From positions 124,001 to 188,000 of the forward strand of contig NZ_LT727828.1 in assembly GCF_900162685.1 (NCBI RefSeq): a DNA stretch of 64,000 nt, in the 5' to 3' direction. Positions 33,458 through 42,114 of this stretch are shown one piece after another; the stretch's first letter is position 1; every line of letters starts with the position of its first letter. This DNA is from Terribacillus halophilus (GTDB lineage Bacteria > Bacillota > Bacilli > Bacillales > Amphibacillaceae). Made by a program: the position numbers and the translations under genes. The notes below the pieces were generated by a model. That model was not told the origin of the DNA and did no database searches. It was given only the letters and a program-made list of their open reading frames with translations.

Positions 33458-34873
33458 ATGAGATTACCCGTCCTGATTGCAATAGTACTCTGCTTAATCG
33501 GTGCAGGTATCTATGCAATTACAGCAAACAACAAGAAGGAAGTGCAAGCAGTAACCACTTCAAAACAGCTATTCGTCGCAACAGATGGTGACGATGAGAA
33601 TGATGGAACAAAAGAGAACCCGCTGCGTTCTATTCAAGCCGCAGTTGATCAAGCTAAAGCTGGAACCACAATCTATGTTCGTGGCGGCACTTATTTCGGC
33701 AGTGTTGAGGTTAACCTCAGTGGTAAGAAGGCTGCGCCAGTCATAATTCGTAATTATGACAACGAAAAAGTCATTATAAGCGGCCGTGATTTGGAACCGG
33801 AAGAAGATACAGCATTAATACATATAGACAGCCAAAGCTACATAATGATTCAAGGATTAACCGTTCAAGATCTGAAGACAAATTCTTCTGATTTAGCTGT
33901 GATGGGTATTTTTGTGACAGGAGAAAGTAGTCATATCACGATTATCCAGAACTATATCCAGCATATAGAAACTACCTCGGATGAAGGAAATGCACATGGT
34001 ATCGCGGTATATGGAACTGGTGAAACGGAACAGATACAGATTATGGACAATGTCGTGGAAGAATTGACACTTGGTGCCAGTGAGGCAGTCGTCTTAAACG
34101 GTAACATTGATGGTTTCACTGTTTCAGGAAACAGAGTTCGAAATAACAACAATATAGGCATCGATCTAATTGGTTACGAGGGCATAGCAGAGGATCGGGA
34201 AGCCGATTACGTACGAAACGGTAAAGTCGAAGGAAATACTGTTCATAATAATTCTTCGTACGGAAATCCTGCATATGGTGAAGATTATTCGGCAGGTGGC
34301 ATTTATATCGACGGTGCTCGTAATGTCACAGTCCAAGATAATAGAGTTTTTAATAATGATATAGGCATTGAAGCGACGTCCGAGCACAAAGGCCGCTATG
34401 CAGATAATATAAAAATAACAAAGAACGAGGTTTACGAAAACCATTATACAGGCATTTCGATTGGTGGATACGATGAGGACCGAGGCGGTACGAAGAACAC
34501 TGCTATTACGTACAATGTTCTTTATCGAAACGATACGGAAGATCTATATGGCGGGCAGCTTCTTTTGCAGTATGATATTCAAAACAATACAATTTCTCAT
34601 AATGTCTTTACGGCAAGTGAGACAGGAGTGTTTATTGCGAATGACTTCCAGGCAAATGCGAACACATATTTAGATCGAAACGTTTATCAGGAAGAACAGA
34701 ACTTGGATGTAACCTGGACTTGGAAGCAAGAGGAATATAATGATTTCGCAAGCTACCAACAAGCAACCGGACAAGAAGCCAATTCTGTTTATTTGGAAGT
34801 ACAATACACAGACATCTCCAGCAAAGATTTTACCTTAAAGGAAGGCACCCCGGCGCAAGTCGTTATAGATTAA
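33458..34873 (+). CDS. Secreted right-handed parallel beta-helix protein (PL9-like?)
   Basis: A 471-residue protein with an N-terminal signal anchor (residues 4-23). The entry motif LFVATDGDDENDGTKENPLRSIQAAVDQAKAGTTIYVRGGTYFG is shared with polysaccharide lyase family 9 and related beta-helix proteins. Many coils follow with N-rich turns (VEGNTVHNN, VQDNRVFNND, ITKNEVYEN), i.e. the asparagine ladder. It may be a polysaccharide lyase supplying unsaturated uronates to the kdu pathway 20 kb away, but catalytic residues cannot be confirmed and it could be only a binding fold. Confidence 0.78.
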   Translation: MRLPVLIAIVLCLIGAGIYAITANNKKEVQAVTTSKQLFVATDGDDENDGTKENPLRSIQAAVDQAKAGTTIYVRGGTYFGSVEVNLSGKKAAPVIIRNYDNEKVIISGRDLEPEEDTALIHIDSQSYIMIQGLTVQDLKTNSSDLAVMGIFVTGESSHITIIQNYIQHIETTSDEGNAHGIAVYGTGETEQIQIMDNVVEELTLGASEAVVLNGNIDGFTVSGNRVRNNNNIGIDLIGYEGIAEDREADYVRNGKVEGNTVHNNSSYGNPAYGEDYSAGGIYIDGARNVTVQDNRVFNNDIGIEATSEHKGRYADNIKITKNEVYENHYTGISIGGYDEDRGGTKNTAITYNVLYRNDTEDLYGGQLLLQYDIQNNTISHNVFTASETGVFIANDFQANANTYLDRNVYQEEQNLDVTWTWKQEEYNDFASYQQATGQEANSVYLEVQYTDISSKDFTLKEGTPAQVVID

Positions 34874-34877
34874 GTGC

Positions 34878-34907
34878 AACTGCATGCAAAAGCATGCAGT
34901 TTTTTTG
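34878..34907 (+). terminator. Rho-independent terminator
   Basis: ACTGCATGC (34879-34887), AAAA, GCATGCAGT (34892-34900), then T7. Confidence 0.9.
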
Positions 34908-35064
34908 TCCTGAGGTTGTGATAGGACTTCTGTTTCTCCTTTTATACATTAAGATGACAATAGCGTAAATATTCCTCAACGTGTGTAGCTTTTTTGTAAA
35001 GACGCCCACAGATAGTGGAGGATTTGCTATGCTCATCCTATAAAACAGAGGGAGGAATCTATTC

Positions 35065-37359
35065 GTGAAGAAAGCGATGGATTGGAAAGGTCTCATTTTG
35101 GCGGTTTTACTTATCCCTATAACACTGTTCGGCTATGCACAGCAAAGTGATGCTGAAACAGCAGCTGATCCAGCGCCGGAGTTGCAGCCATCAGGAGAAG
35201 CTAATGGCAAGAAGGTATTATTTGATAACACGCACGGACAAACAGCAGGTGCGTCCGATTGGGTAATCGATGGCGCATTCTCTGATTTTGGGAATGCATT
35301 AGCGAAGGATGGCTATTATGTAAAAGAGCTGCGAAAAACTTCGCCAATTACTTACAATGATTTAAGCGCTTATGACGTTTTTGTAATTCCGGAACCAAAT
35401 ATTCCTTTTAAAGCATCGGAACAGGATGCCATGCTGCGCTATACGCAGGAAGGTGGAAGTATTTTCTTCATTGGCGATCATTATAATGCGGATCGCAACT
35501 ACAATCGCTGGGACTCTGGTGAGATTTTCAACGGATACCGTCGCGGTGCATTCGATAATCCTGCAAAAGGAATGACGGAGGACGAAGCAAACTCTGACCG
35601 AATGCAAGGTGTAGAAAGTTCCGACTGGCTTGGCGACAATTTTGGCATTCGTTTCCGCTTCAATGCAGTAGGTGATATCGAATCTGGACAAACTGTCGTT
35701 AGTTCAGCTGATTCTTTCGGAATTACAGATGGAATCGACGTTGTAGAAGCTCATGCAGGTGCTACTCTGACAATACTCGATCCGACAAAAGCGAAAGGTC
35801 TTATCTATTTCCCGGAAAATATCCCGGCTTGGCCGAATGCTGTTGACCAGGGAGTATACGCGAATGGTGGAATTGATGAGGGAGCTTTTGCTGCTATCTC
35901 AAAAGTTGACCAAGGGAAAGCAGCATTTCTTGGTGATTCCTCACCAGTAGAAGATGCTACGCCGAAGTACCTTCGAGAAGATGGCGGCAGTACGAAGCGT
36001 ACGTATGATGGCTTCACTGGAGAAGGGAATAACGGCCAATATTTGCTGAACGTGATGAACTGGCTGAGTGAGAAAGAAAACTACGCAAGCTTCGAAGAAA
36101 CTTCTATCACACTTAGTGAAGTAACACCACTTCTTGAAACAGCAGAAATTAATGAAAATCCAGAACTGACAACCGAAACAGAAGCGGAGCCCTGGAGAAA
36201 TCCGCCAACGGGCTATCGTTGGTATGATCCAGGTACGTTCGCAGCTGGTGCTTACGGATCTGATGAAGTGGCATCAAATCCGACATACGACGTTGTGACA
36301 CCAGCAACCTTGCCGACACAGCAGGAATTTACAGTACGTATAGTAGTAGAAAACTTACAGCCAGGTGAAACGTTGACTGGACTTCAGTTGGGCGCATATT
36401 TGCCTGGCGGACAGCAGATTGGAAAGTTCAATACAACAGGAACATGGCCGAGCGGTTATGGATACAGCAGCCGCTTCTCTGTTACAGCAGATGCAACGGG
36501 AAGAGCAGCAGTCGAAGTCCCAGCACAGCTAAATCCTGCAACAGCTGATGGTACAGCCAACTTGCGAGTTCGTCAGGATGGTGATAATGTGCTGACGAAC
36601 TCGGTTCAGGTAGGCAATGTAGCAACTGAACCGCTGCCTGGAGATGAAGTGAAGCTGCCAGACCCTGTAGCTATCCAGGAAGCACGTACAGCAGCGGACG
36701 GAGAAATAGTGACACTGGAAGGTATCGTAACTTCTGAAACAGGCAGCTTTGGAGGCAAAGGTTTTTATATGCAAGACGACACTGCCGGTATTTATGTTTT
36801 CCAGGACAGTGGAAGCTTCCAGCCAGGAGATCGTATTCAAATTACTGGGGTAAAGACAACATATAACGACGAAGTAGAATTAACAGACATTATCCAGTCT
36901 GAAGTGATTGAACAAGCAGATATTCCTGCGCCTAAAGTTGTTTCAGCAGTTGATGAAACAAATCAGGGACAGTTAGTAAAATTAACGGAAGTAACAGTAA
37001 CAAACGTAGAAGAAGTTAACACTTACGGTACATTTGAGTTTGACGCAAAAGCAGCAGATGGTCATGTAACGCGAGTGCGGGTTGATAATAGAATTGGATT
37101 GGATTACTCAACCTTCGTTTCAGAGTTCCAAGAAGGAGATATAGTAAACATTACCGGCGTATCCTCCATTTTCAATGGGATATATCAGTTGAAACCTGTG
37201 GCGCCAGATAACATTACTGACTTTGTACAAACAGAAGAACCTGTAGAAGAAAAACCTCTTCCTGCTCCATGCAAAACAGATAACGGAAAGCATAAAGGAG
37301 CAGATAAAGGAAAAGGCAAAGGGAAAGGGCACGATAAGAGCTGGAAATGTGCAGCATAA
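35065..37359 (+). CDS. Large secreted protein: GATase-like domain plus OB-fold domains
   Basis: A 764-residue protein with a signal peptide (residues 1-31, AYA/QQSDAE-like cleavage region). Residues ~48-335 resemble a class I glutamine-amidotransferase-like/DUF4350 fold (KVLFDNTHGQTAGASDWVIDGAFSDFG, YDVFVIPEPNIPF, EGGSIFFIGDH). Residues ~405-520 form a beta-rich domain. Residues ~540-720 hold one or two OB-folds of the type in secreted nucleases such as YhcR (VTLEGIVTSETGSFGGKGFYMQDD). The tail is Lys/Gly/His-rich (KGKGKGKGHDKS). No nuclease motif is evident. It begins with GTG after GGGAGGAA. Confidence 0.72.
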   Translation: MKKAMDWKGLILAVLLIPITLFGYAQQSDAETAADPAPELQPSGEANGKKVLFDNTHGQTAGASDWVIDGAFSDFGNALAKDGYYVKELRKTSPITYNDLSAYDVFVIPEPNIPFKASEQDAMLRYTQEGGSIFFIGDHYNADRNYNRWDSGEIFNGYRRGAFDNPAKGMTEDEANSDRMQGVESSDWLGDNFGIRFRFNAVGDIESGQTVVSSADSFGITDGIDVVEAHAGATLTILDPTKAKGLIYFPENIPAWPNAVDQGVYANGGIDEGAFAAISKVDQGKAAFLGDSSPVEDATPKYLREDGGSTKRTYDGFTGEGNNGQYLLNVMNWLSEKENYASFEETSITLSEVTPLLETAEINENPELTTETEAEPWRNPPTGYRWYDPGTFAAGAYGSDEVASNPTYDVVTPATLPTQQEFTVRIVVENLQPGETLTGLQLGAYLPGGQQIGKFNTTGTWPSGYGYSSRFSVTADATGRAAVEVPAQLNPATADGTANLRVRQDGDNVLTNSVQVGNVATEPLPGDEVKLPDPVAIQEARTAADGEIVTLEGIVTSETGSFGGKGFYMQDDTAGIYVFQDSGSFQPGDRIQITGVKTTYNDEVELTDIIQSEVIEQADIPAPKVVSAVDETNQGQLVKLTEVTVTNVEEVNTYGTFEFDAKAADGHVTRVRVDNRIGLDYSTFVSEFQEGDIVNITGVSSIFNGIYQLKPVAPDNITDFVQTEEPVEEKPLPAPCKTDNGKHKGADKGKGKGKGHDKSWKCAA

Positions 37360-37368
37360 TCTAAAAGG

Positions 37369-37397
37369 AAGCAGGCAGAAGGATGCCTGCTTTTTTT
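37369..37397 (+). terminator. Rho-independent terminator
   Basis: AAGCAGGCA (37369-37377) pairs with TGCCTGCTT, followed by a T-run. Confidence 0.9.
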
Positions 37398-37506
37398 AAT
37401 GCATTTCTTTTGGTTTGCGTGCTACCTTGGATTATAGGGAGATAATTATGCATAAAAAAATGACGACATGTATAGCCCAACTTTTTTCCTAACTTCCCTT
37501 CTTGTT

Positions 37507-37531
37507 GTTTAGATAGATGTGTTCCGGGAAT
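37507..37531 (+). promoter_or_regulatory. Sigma-B promoter of the gsiB-like gene
   Basis: GTTTAG (37507-37512), 13 bp, GGGAAT (37526-37531) fits the sigma-B consensus (GTTTaa - N13-15 - GGGtAt). A 12-bp perfect palindrome, GCGTGGCCACGC (37543-37554), follows in the leader. Confidence 0.75.
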
Positions 37532-37617
37532 ACATTCATTAAGCGTGGCCACGCATCGTTAAACTACTAGTTAAGCTACTACGAAAGAGACATATATTTC
37601 TGGAGGAGGAGATTAAC

Positions 37618-37998
37618 ATGGCAGACAATAATAACGGTAAAATGAGTTATGAAGAAGCGGGCAAAAAAGGCGGACAAGCAACATCTAAAAATCATGATAA
37701 AGAATTTTATCAAGAAATTGGCTCCAAAGGCGGAGACGCTAACGCAAATGAGCATGATAAAGAGCATTTCCAAAACATTGGCTCCAAAGGCGGAGACGCT
37801 AACGCAAATGAGCATGATAAAGGACATTTCCAAAACATCGGCTCTAAAGGCGGACAAGCTACAGCAGACAGCCATGGTCAAGATTTCTATGAAGATATCG
37901 GTTCCAAGGGCGGTAAAGCCAATGCAGAATCTCATGACAAAAAGCATTTCCAAGAGATTGGTTCTAAAGGCGGCCGTTCCAACAATAACAACAACTAA
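37618..37998 (+). CDS. gsiB: GsiB-like hydrophilic stress protein with KGG repeats
   Basis: A 126-residue, very hydrophilic protein built from five ~20-residue repeats (HDKEFYQEIGSKGG...) after an N-terminal MSYEEAGKKGGQAT. This is the KGG/YciG motif of GsiB and plant group 1 LEA proteins. The role is protection against desiccation, salt or ethanol stress. Two of the 60-bp DNA repeats (about 37723-37842) are nearly identical, a hotspot for copy-number change. A sigma-B promoter lies ~80 bp upstream, and the Shine-Dalgarno is GGAGGAGGAG. Confidence 0.92.
   Translation: MADNNNGKMSYEEAGKKGGQATSKNHDKEFYQEIGSKGGDANANEHDKEHFQNIGSKGGDANANEHDKGHFQNIGSKGGQATADSHGQDFYEDIGSKGGKANAESHDKKHFQEIGSKGGRSNNNNN
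37723..37842 (+). repeat. Two near-identical 60-bp tandem repeats in gsiB
   Basis: The unit beginning GGCTCCAAAGGCGGAGACGC is repeated with very few changes (for example GAGCATTTC versus GGACATTTC), so this part of the gene was recently duplicated. Confidence 0.85.
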
Positions 37999-38036
37999 TA
38001 TAAACATGAGAGCAGTGTGAACCATTGAGAAAGCAA

Positions 38037-38088
38037 AAATAATCGCTTCCGAATGCAGTTGTAAAACTATATTCGGAAGCGATTTTTG
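38037..38088. terminator. Terminator with 14-bp stem
   Basis: AATCGCTTCCGAAT (38041-38054) pairs with ATTCGGAAGCGATT (38071-38084), with A and T runs outside. Confidence 0.88.
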
Positions 38089-38173
38089 CTGTTTGTAATT
38101 TTCCATGCGGCTAGTCGGTACGCATTGGTTTCCTTTTACATAGAATGGCTTGAAAAGAAAAGGAGGGGATAAC

Positions 38174-38281
38174 ATGTCTGAAGGTTACGGTGGCGGTTAC
38201 GGCAGCGGATTCGCGCTTTTAGTAGTGCTTTTCATTTTGTTGATTATCATCGGTGCTTCTTACGTTGGTGGCGGTTATTAA
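38174..38281 (+). CDS. YjcZ-family tiny sporulation protein
   Basis: A 35-residue protein: glycine/tyrosine-rich start ([20 protein letters not shown]), one membrane helix ([15 protein letters not shown]) and a YVGGGY end. This is the small sporulation protein family (YjcZ/tiny transmembrane). Shine-Dalgarno AAGGAGGGG is strong. Confidence 0.88.
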   Translation: MSEGYGGGYGSGFALLVVLFILLIIIGASYVGGGY

Positions 38282-38302
38282 TCAATAGGAAAGAGATCGC
38301 AG

Positions 38303-38749
38303 TCAGTTGCTGCGGTCTCCTTTCTTCTTTTTGCTTCCATTATCAAGGAGAACTTCTGCCAGAGCAATGAAAGCACCGAGAACAATTTCCGTGTACCACT
38401 CTACATGAACAGGTTGATAAAGACCATTAATCATTGAAATGATAAGCCAATTCATTATAAAGTTCATACAGAATAATAGCATGTATTCAGAGAATGTATC
38501 GGCCCTGCGCTTTCTTTTTTTAATATAGTAAATGCCTTTGACGAAAAGTTCCCCTATGATACTTAAAATGAGATAGATGCCGACAAAAACAGCTAAGTGC
38601 TTGGGCGTTTCATAGAAGACATCAAGGATGCTGAAAGCGCCTAGAAAGCCAAAATAATACAGTAAAGCTACAAATGCAAAGGAACATACCGCTGCTATTA
38701 TTAAAAGGGAGGTAATGAAAGTCTTTGATTTTTTGTTTCTTTTGCTCAT
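38303..38749 (-). CDS. Membrane protein, possibly YrvL-like
   Basis: A 148-residue protein with four hydrophobic segments and charged ends (MSKRNKKSKTF; GSKKKKGDRSN). The pattern FGFLGAFSILDVFYET, GELFVKGIYY and FMNWLIISMINGL recalls YrvL, a small membrane regulator in Bacillus. The similarity is weak by eye, so the name is tentative. It has an upstream TGATAA-rich leader without a clear motif. Confidence 0.5.
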   Translation of the reverse strand: MSKRNKKSKTFITSLLIIAAVCSFAFVALLYYFGFLGAFSILDVFYETPKHLAVFVGIYLILSIIGELFVKGIYYIKKRKRRADTFSEYMLLFCMNFIMNWLIISMINGLYQPVHVEWYTEIVLGAFIALAEVLLDNGSKKKKGDRSN

Positions 38750-38805
38750 TTATCATCACCTCATACATACACTGCTTTACTCTACGAATATATCATCTGG
38801 AAGTT

Positions 38806-39330
38806 TCATATAGCTGTATAGTCAGTCTGAAGCAAGCTGTAGAAGACCATATCCAGAAAAACGCCATTCAGTTTCTCATATTGCCGTAGCGTGCCTTCCT
38901 GCTGAAAGCCAATTTTCTCAAGCAGCATACGTGATGCACTGTTTCCAGGTTCCACTTTGGCTTCTATCCTGTTTAAATGTAACCGGAAAAATCCTTCTTG
39001 AAGCAAAGCTTGCAATGCTTGACTCATATATCCCTTTCTCCAATATTTCTTTCCTAATTCATAGCCAATTTCACCCCGCTGATTTGCAGGATCAATATAG
39101 TTGAAGCCGCAGGTTCCGATAATTGTATGTTCATTTAATACAATTGTGTAACGATTTGCGTTATCAAGCTGGGTGATGTAAGCAATCATTTCTTCTGCTT
39201 GCTTAACACGTTGCATGGGCGAAATATTCATAAAAGCTGTCACTTCGGGATCAGACCAGAATTCAAAGAGATGCGTTGCATCGGAAACCGCTATAGGACG
39301 AAGGTGGACAAGTTGCTTACTATTCATCAT
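38806..39330 (-). CDS. GNAT-family acetyltransferase (RimJ/RimL-like)
   Basis: A 174-residue protein: VHLRPIAVSDATHLFEFWSDPEVTAFMNISP, GTCGFNYIDPANQRGEIGYELGKKYWRKGYMSQAL and NSASRMLLEKIGFQQEGTLRQYEKLNG are the standard Acetyltransf_3 blocks. The frame stays open far upstream (to 39693) but overlaps the divergent LysE gene; AAGAGGAG 5 nt before ATG 39330 sets the start. Confidence 0.85.
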   Translation of the reverse strand: MMNSKQLVHLRPIAVSDATHLFEFWSDPEVTAFMNISPMQRVKQAEEMIAYITQLDNANRYTIVLNEHTIIGTCGFNYIDPANQRGEIGYELGKKYWRKGYMSQALQALLQEGFFRLHLNRIEAKVEPGNSASRMLLEKIGFQQEGTLRQYEKLNGVFLDMVFYSLLQTDYTAI

Positions 39331-39403
39331 ATATACTCCTCTTATTATATTTTTTATTAAAAAAATTGTATGGTTAATCCATATTATAAGGGCGTTGATT
39401 GTA

Positions 39404-40030
39404 GTGATTTCTATTTTTTTGACAAACGTGCTATTAGGTTTCTCAATTGCCTTGCCAGTCGGTACAGTAACGATAGAAATGACAAAGCAAGGGTTAAAGA
39501 ATGGTTTCTGGCATGGATGGATGGTAGGCGTTGGCGGGATGACAGTCGATTTCCTGCTGATGGCGGCACTATTTTTGGGGCTTGCTCCCATCTTAGCTAC
39601 CCCTACAATCCAAACGGGCATGTGGTTGTTAGGTGCAATCTTTTTAATGTATATTGCGTACGATAGTATTAAAAATGCGGACAAGCAAATCACATTAGGC
39701 GGCGAAAAAACGACAAAAAAGCTAGCTTTATCTTACAAAAATGGGCTTCTTGTAGCAGTTTCTCCTAGTAATCTTGTTTTTTGGATTAGTGTATTTGGTA
39801 CTTTTCTATCCAGCAGTTTTGCGGAAGGGAGCGAACTTTCCTTCATCGTAGCTGGACTTGGCGTATTGGCAGGTATTCAGGTTCATGATATTGGGTTAAT
39901 GAGCATTGTGGCTGGGACAAGAAAAGTAGTGAATGAAACAGTTGTGAAATGGGTCTCAATTGGTGCAGGGTTGGTACTTAGCTACTTTGCCATTGTATTC
40001 TTTGTGCGTTTCTTAAGCAGAATATTTTGA
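39404..40030 (+). CDS. LysE/RhtB-family exporter
   Basis: A 208-residue, six-helix exporter (FLTNVLLGFSIALPVGTVTIEMTKQGLKNGFWHGWMVGVGG; SPSNLVFWISVFGT). The upstream open frame back to 39215 is antisense to the GNAT start. The GTG at 39404 (or TTG at 39395) gives the usual N-terminus. Amino-acid or similar metabolite efflux; substrate unknown. Shine-Dalgarno AAGGG is weak. Confidence 0.8.
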   Translation: MISIFLTNVLLGFSIALPVGTVTIEMTKQGLKNGFWHGWMVGVGGMTVDFLLMAALFLGLAPILATPTIQTGMWLLGAIFLMYIAYDSIKNADKQITLGGEKTTKKLALSYKNGLLVAVSPSNLVFWISVFGTFLSSSFAEGSELSFIVAGLGVLAGIQVHDIGLMSIVAGTRKVVNETVVKWVSIGAGLVLSYFAIVFFVRFLSRIF

Positions 40031-40100
40031 TTGGGTCTATTTGTAGTTTACCGCTTATCTCCTGTAAAATATAGATAGAGATAACATGGAGGCGGTACAA

Positions 40101-41192
40101 GTGGCAGAGCCGATGAAGGAGATGTATACGAAAGAATTTCTTGAACGTTTCGCTTCTGTAGTGAAAAAGGAATTCGAGGAATTTGAAGAGAATAGATTCT
40201 TGACCGAAGTGATGGATGCAAGTTGGAAAGAGCTGGAGCTAAAAGCAAGAATACGCCGTATTACGCTCGTTTTGGGTTCGCTCCTGCCGGATGATTATCC
40301 GGAGGCAGTAACCATATTAATAGCAATTGAAGCACAATGTGAAGGATTTCCTTATCTATTTATTCCGGACTTCGTGGAGGTATTTGGGCAAGATCCTGTG
40401 CATGAAGAACTTTCGCTGCATGCTTTAGAGGTTTTTACGAAAAGGTCGACTGCAGAGTTTGCAATTAGACCGTTTTTGATTAGAGCACCAGAGCGCGTTA
40501 TGAATAAGATGAAAGAATGGGCACAGTCGGAGAATCACCACGTTCGCCGTCTGGCAAGTGAAGGATGTCGACCAAGACTGCCATGGGGACAAGCTATCCG
40601 GCAATTTAAAGCTGATCCGCAGCCTGTTCTGGAGGTGTTGGGATTACTTAAAGCTGATTCCTCACTGTATGTGCGGAAGAGTGTTGCCAACAATTTAAAT
40701 GATATTAGCAAAGATCACCCCGAGCTTGTCATCCAAACCGCCAAACGGTGGAAGGCTCTTTCAAAGGAAACAGATTGGATTATTCGGCACGGCTGTCGGA
40801 CACTGCTGCGAAGCGGAGAACCAGAGGTGATGGCATTGTTCGGATACGAAGATGTCAAAGGCGCACTGTCGGATGCTGCCATTGCAGCAGATAGACAGCG
40901 AGTGAATATCGGTGAAACAGTTACTCTCGCTTATGCTTTCCATGTGAAGCAGCAGGCAAAATTGCGTATTGAATATAGCATTGATTTTATTAAAAAACGG
41001 AAAATCACAACAAAGAAATTCCTTCTTTCTGATCGAGTATTTACAGCAGGCGAAGATATTGCCAAGGAACGCGTACATAAATGGAGCGATTTGACGACCA
41101 GGATTCACTATCCAGGTGTGCATCGGATTGCACTGTTAGCAAATGGTATAGAGGTAGCGAATACCGAATTGGAACTAATCAAAAAGGAGTGA
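40101..41192 (+). CDS. AlkC-like DNA alkylation repair glycosylase
   Basis: A 363-residue protein: an AlkD/AlkC-type HEAT-repeat superhelix (residues ~1-265: VAEPMKEMYTKEFLERFASVVKKEF; NHHVRRLASEGCRPRLPW; LYVRKSVANNLNDISKDHPELV; WIIRHGCRTLLRSG) followed by a C-terminal Ig-like domain (~270-360: VNIGETVTLAYAFHV...). That layout fits AlkC, which excises 3-methyladenine-type lesions. The ATG at 40086 precedes the Shine-Dalgarno GGAGGCGG, so the GTG at 40101 is chosen. Confidence 0.82.
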   Translation: MAEPMKEMYTKEFLERFASVVKKEFEEFEENRFLTEVMDASWKELELKARIRRITLVLGSLLPDDYPEAVTILIAIEAQCEGFPYLFIPDFVEVFGQDPVHEELSLHALEVFTKRSTAEFAIRPFLIRAPERVMNKMKEWAQSENHHVRRLASEGCRPRLPWGQAIRQFKADPQPVLEVLGLLKADSSLYVRKSVANNLNDISKDHPELVIQTAKRWKALSKETDWIIRHGCRTLLRSGEPEVMALFGYEDVKGALSDAAIAADRQRVNIGETVTLAYAFHVKQQAKLRIEYSIDFIKKRKITTKKFLLSDRVFTAGEDIAKERVHKWSDLTTRIHYPGVHRIALLANGIEVANTELELIKKE

Positions 41193-41196
41193 AGGT

Positions 41197-41781
41197 ATGA
41201 AATGTATCGCAGTATTTTGCGGGTCTAGTGAAGGTGCATCCCCGGCTTACATTGCGGCGGCTAAAGAACTTGGTAAGACACTAGCAGAACAGAAGCTGAC
41301 GCTAGTATATGGCGGTGCAAGTGTAGGGCTGATGGGAGCAGTTGCAGACGGTAGCATGAAAGCAGGAGGCCATGTAATCGGTGTTATACCTGATTTTCTG
41401 GAAAAACGAGAAGTCGCGCATTCTCACGTATCTGAATTGATTGTCGTCTCTTCTATGCACGAACGAAAAGCAAAGATGGCAGAGCTGGCAGATGGATTCG
41501 TTGCACTGCCAGGCGGGCCAGGGACGCTTGAAGAATTCTTCGAAATCTTTACTTGGGCGCAGCTCGGACTGCATAAGAAACCGCTCGGTATTTTGAACGT
41601 GGAAGGCTATTATGATTTGCTGATCAATTTATTCAATCATATGGCAGATGAAAAGTTCATGCATGAGAAATACCGTGAGATGACGTTATCCGATACGAAT
41701 CCCGCTAGTCTCCTCGATAAATTCCGAGAGTATGAAGCACCAGCAGTTAAAACGTATATCAGAAGACCCGAGCAGACATAA
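41197..41781 (+). CDS. LOG-family protein (TIGR00730)
   Basis: A 194-residue Rossmann protein with PGGPGTLEEFFEIFTWAQLG (PGGxGTxxE) and the N-terminal IAVFCGSSEGASP. LOG proteins are cytokinin-activating-type nucleotide phosphoribohydrolases acting on AMP-like substrates; many bacterial members have unassigned roles. It follows alkC by 4 bp, so both are probably co-transcribed. Confidence 0.88.
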   Translation: MKCIAVFCGSSEGASPAYIAAAKELGKTLAEQKLTLVYGGASVGLMGAVADGSMKAGGHVIGVIPDFLEKREVAHSHVSELIVVSSMHERKAKMAELADGFVALPGGPGTLEEFFEIFTWAQLGLHKKPLGILNVEGYYDLLINLFNHMADEKFMHEKYREMTLSDTNPASLLDKFREYEAPAVKTYIRRPEQT

Positions 41782-41797
41782 AGTGTCTGCTCTTTTA
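41770..41797. terminator. Bidirectional terminator
   Basis: GAGCAGACA pairs with TGTCTGCTC, followed by TTTT. Confidence 0.85.
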
Positions 41798-42052
41798 CTT
41801 ATGAAACATTTCTTCCTCTGGATAAGCATATGTCCAGTGGTAAGGCTGTAACTCCTGTAAGGATACATACTGGATAGATTCCCCCTCATGTGTCACTGCT
41901 ACGTGCACGTCACGACCCCGATATACAAGTCTCTCCTGACAGATGCCGCATGGTGTGAGTATTTTATAAGGACTGTGTTCATCCTCTCTTGTTACGCAAA
42001 TAGAATGGGTGACAGCTGCATCTAGTTTAGCAGAGAAGGTTTTACATTTTAG
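41795..42052 (-). pseudogene. Cytidine deaminase remnant (C-terminal two-thirds)
   Basis: On the minus strand an 85-codon open stretch without a usable start reads ...VTHSICVTREDEHSPYKILT, then PCGICQERLVY and LQELQPYHW, to TAA at 41797-41795. The PCxxC zinc site and the QPYHW end match short cytidine deaminases. The N-terminal part with the other zinc ligand and catalytic Glu is missing, and a TAG lies just upstream. It is a decayed gene. Confidence 0.78.
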
Positions 42053-42114
42053 CTAAAAAAATCAAAAAAGTAACAGGTAGCTTGATGTAAGCTGTAATCA
42101 AAGGAGGCAGACGT

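Noticed and set aside
37579-38175. 198-codon minus-strand frame with repeated hydrophobic segments over gsiB
   Set aside because: It is the exact antisense of the KGG repeats; its repeats simply mirror the gsiB repeats, and it has no ribosome-binding site.
38806-39693. GNAT gene extended to a 295-residue protein
   Set aside because: The extra 121 residues are antisense to the LysE gene; the ribosome-binding site lies at 39330.
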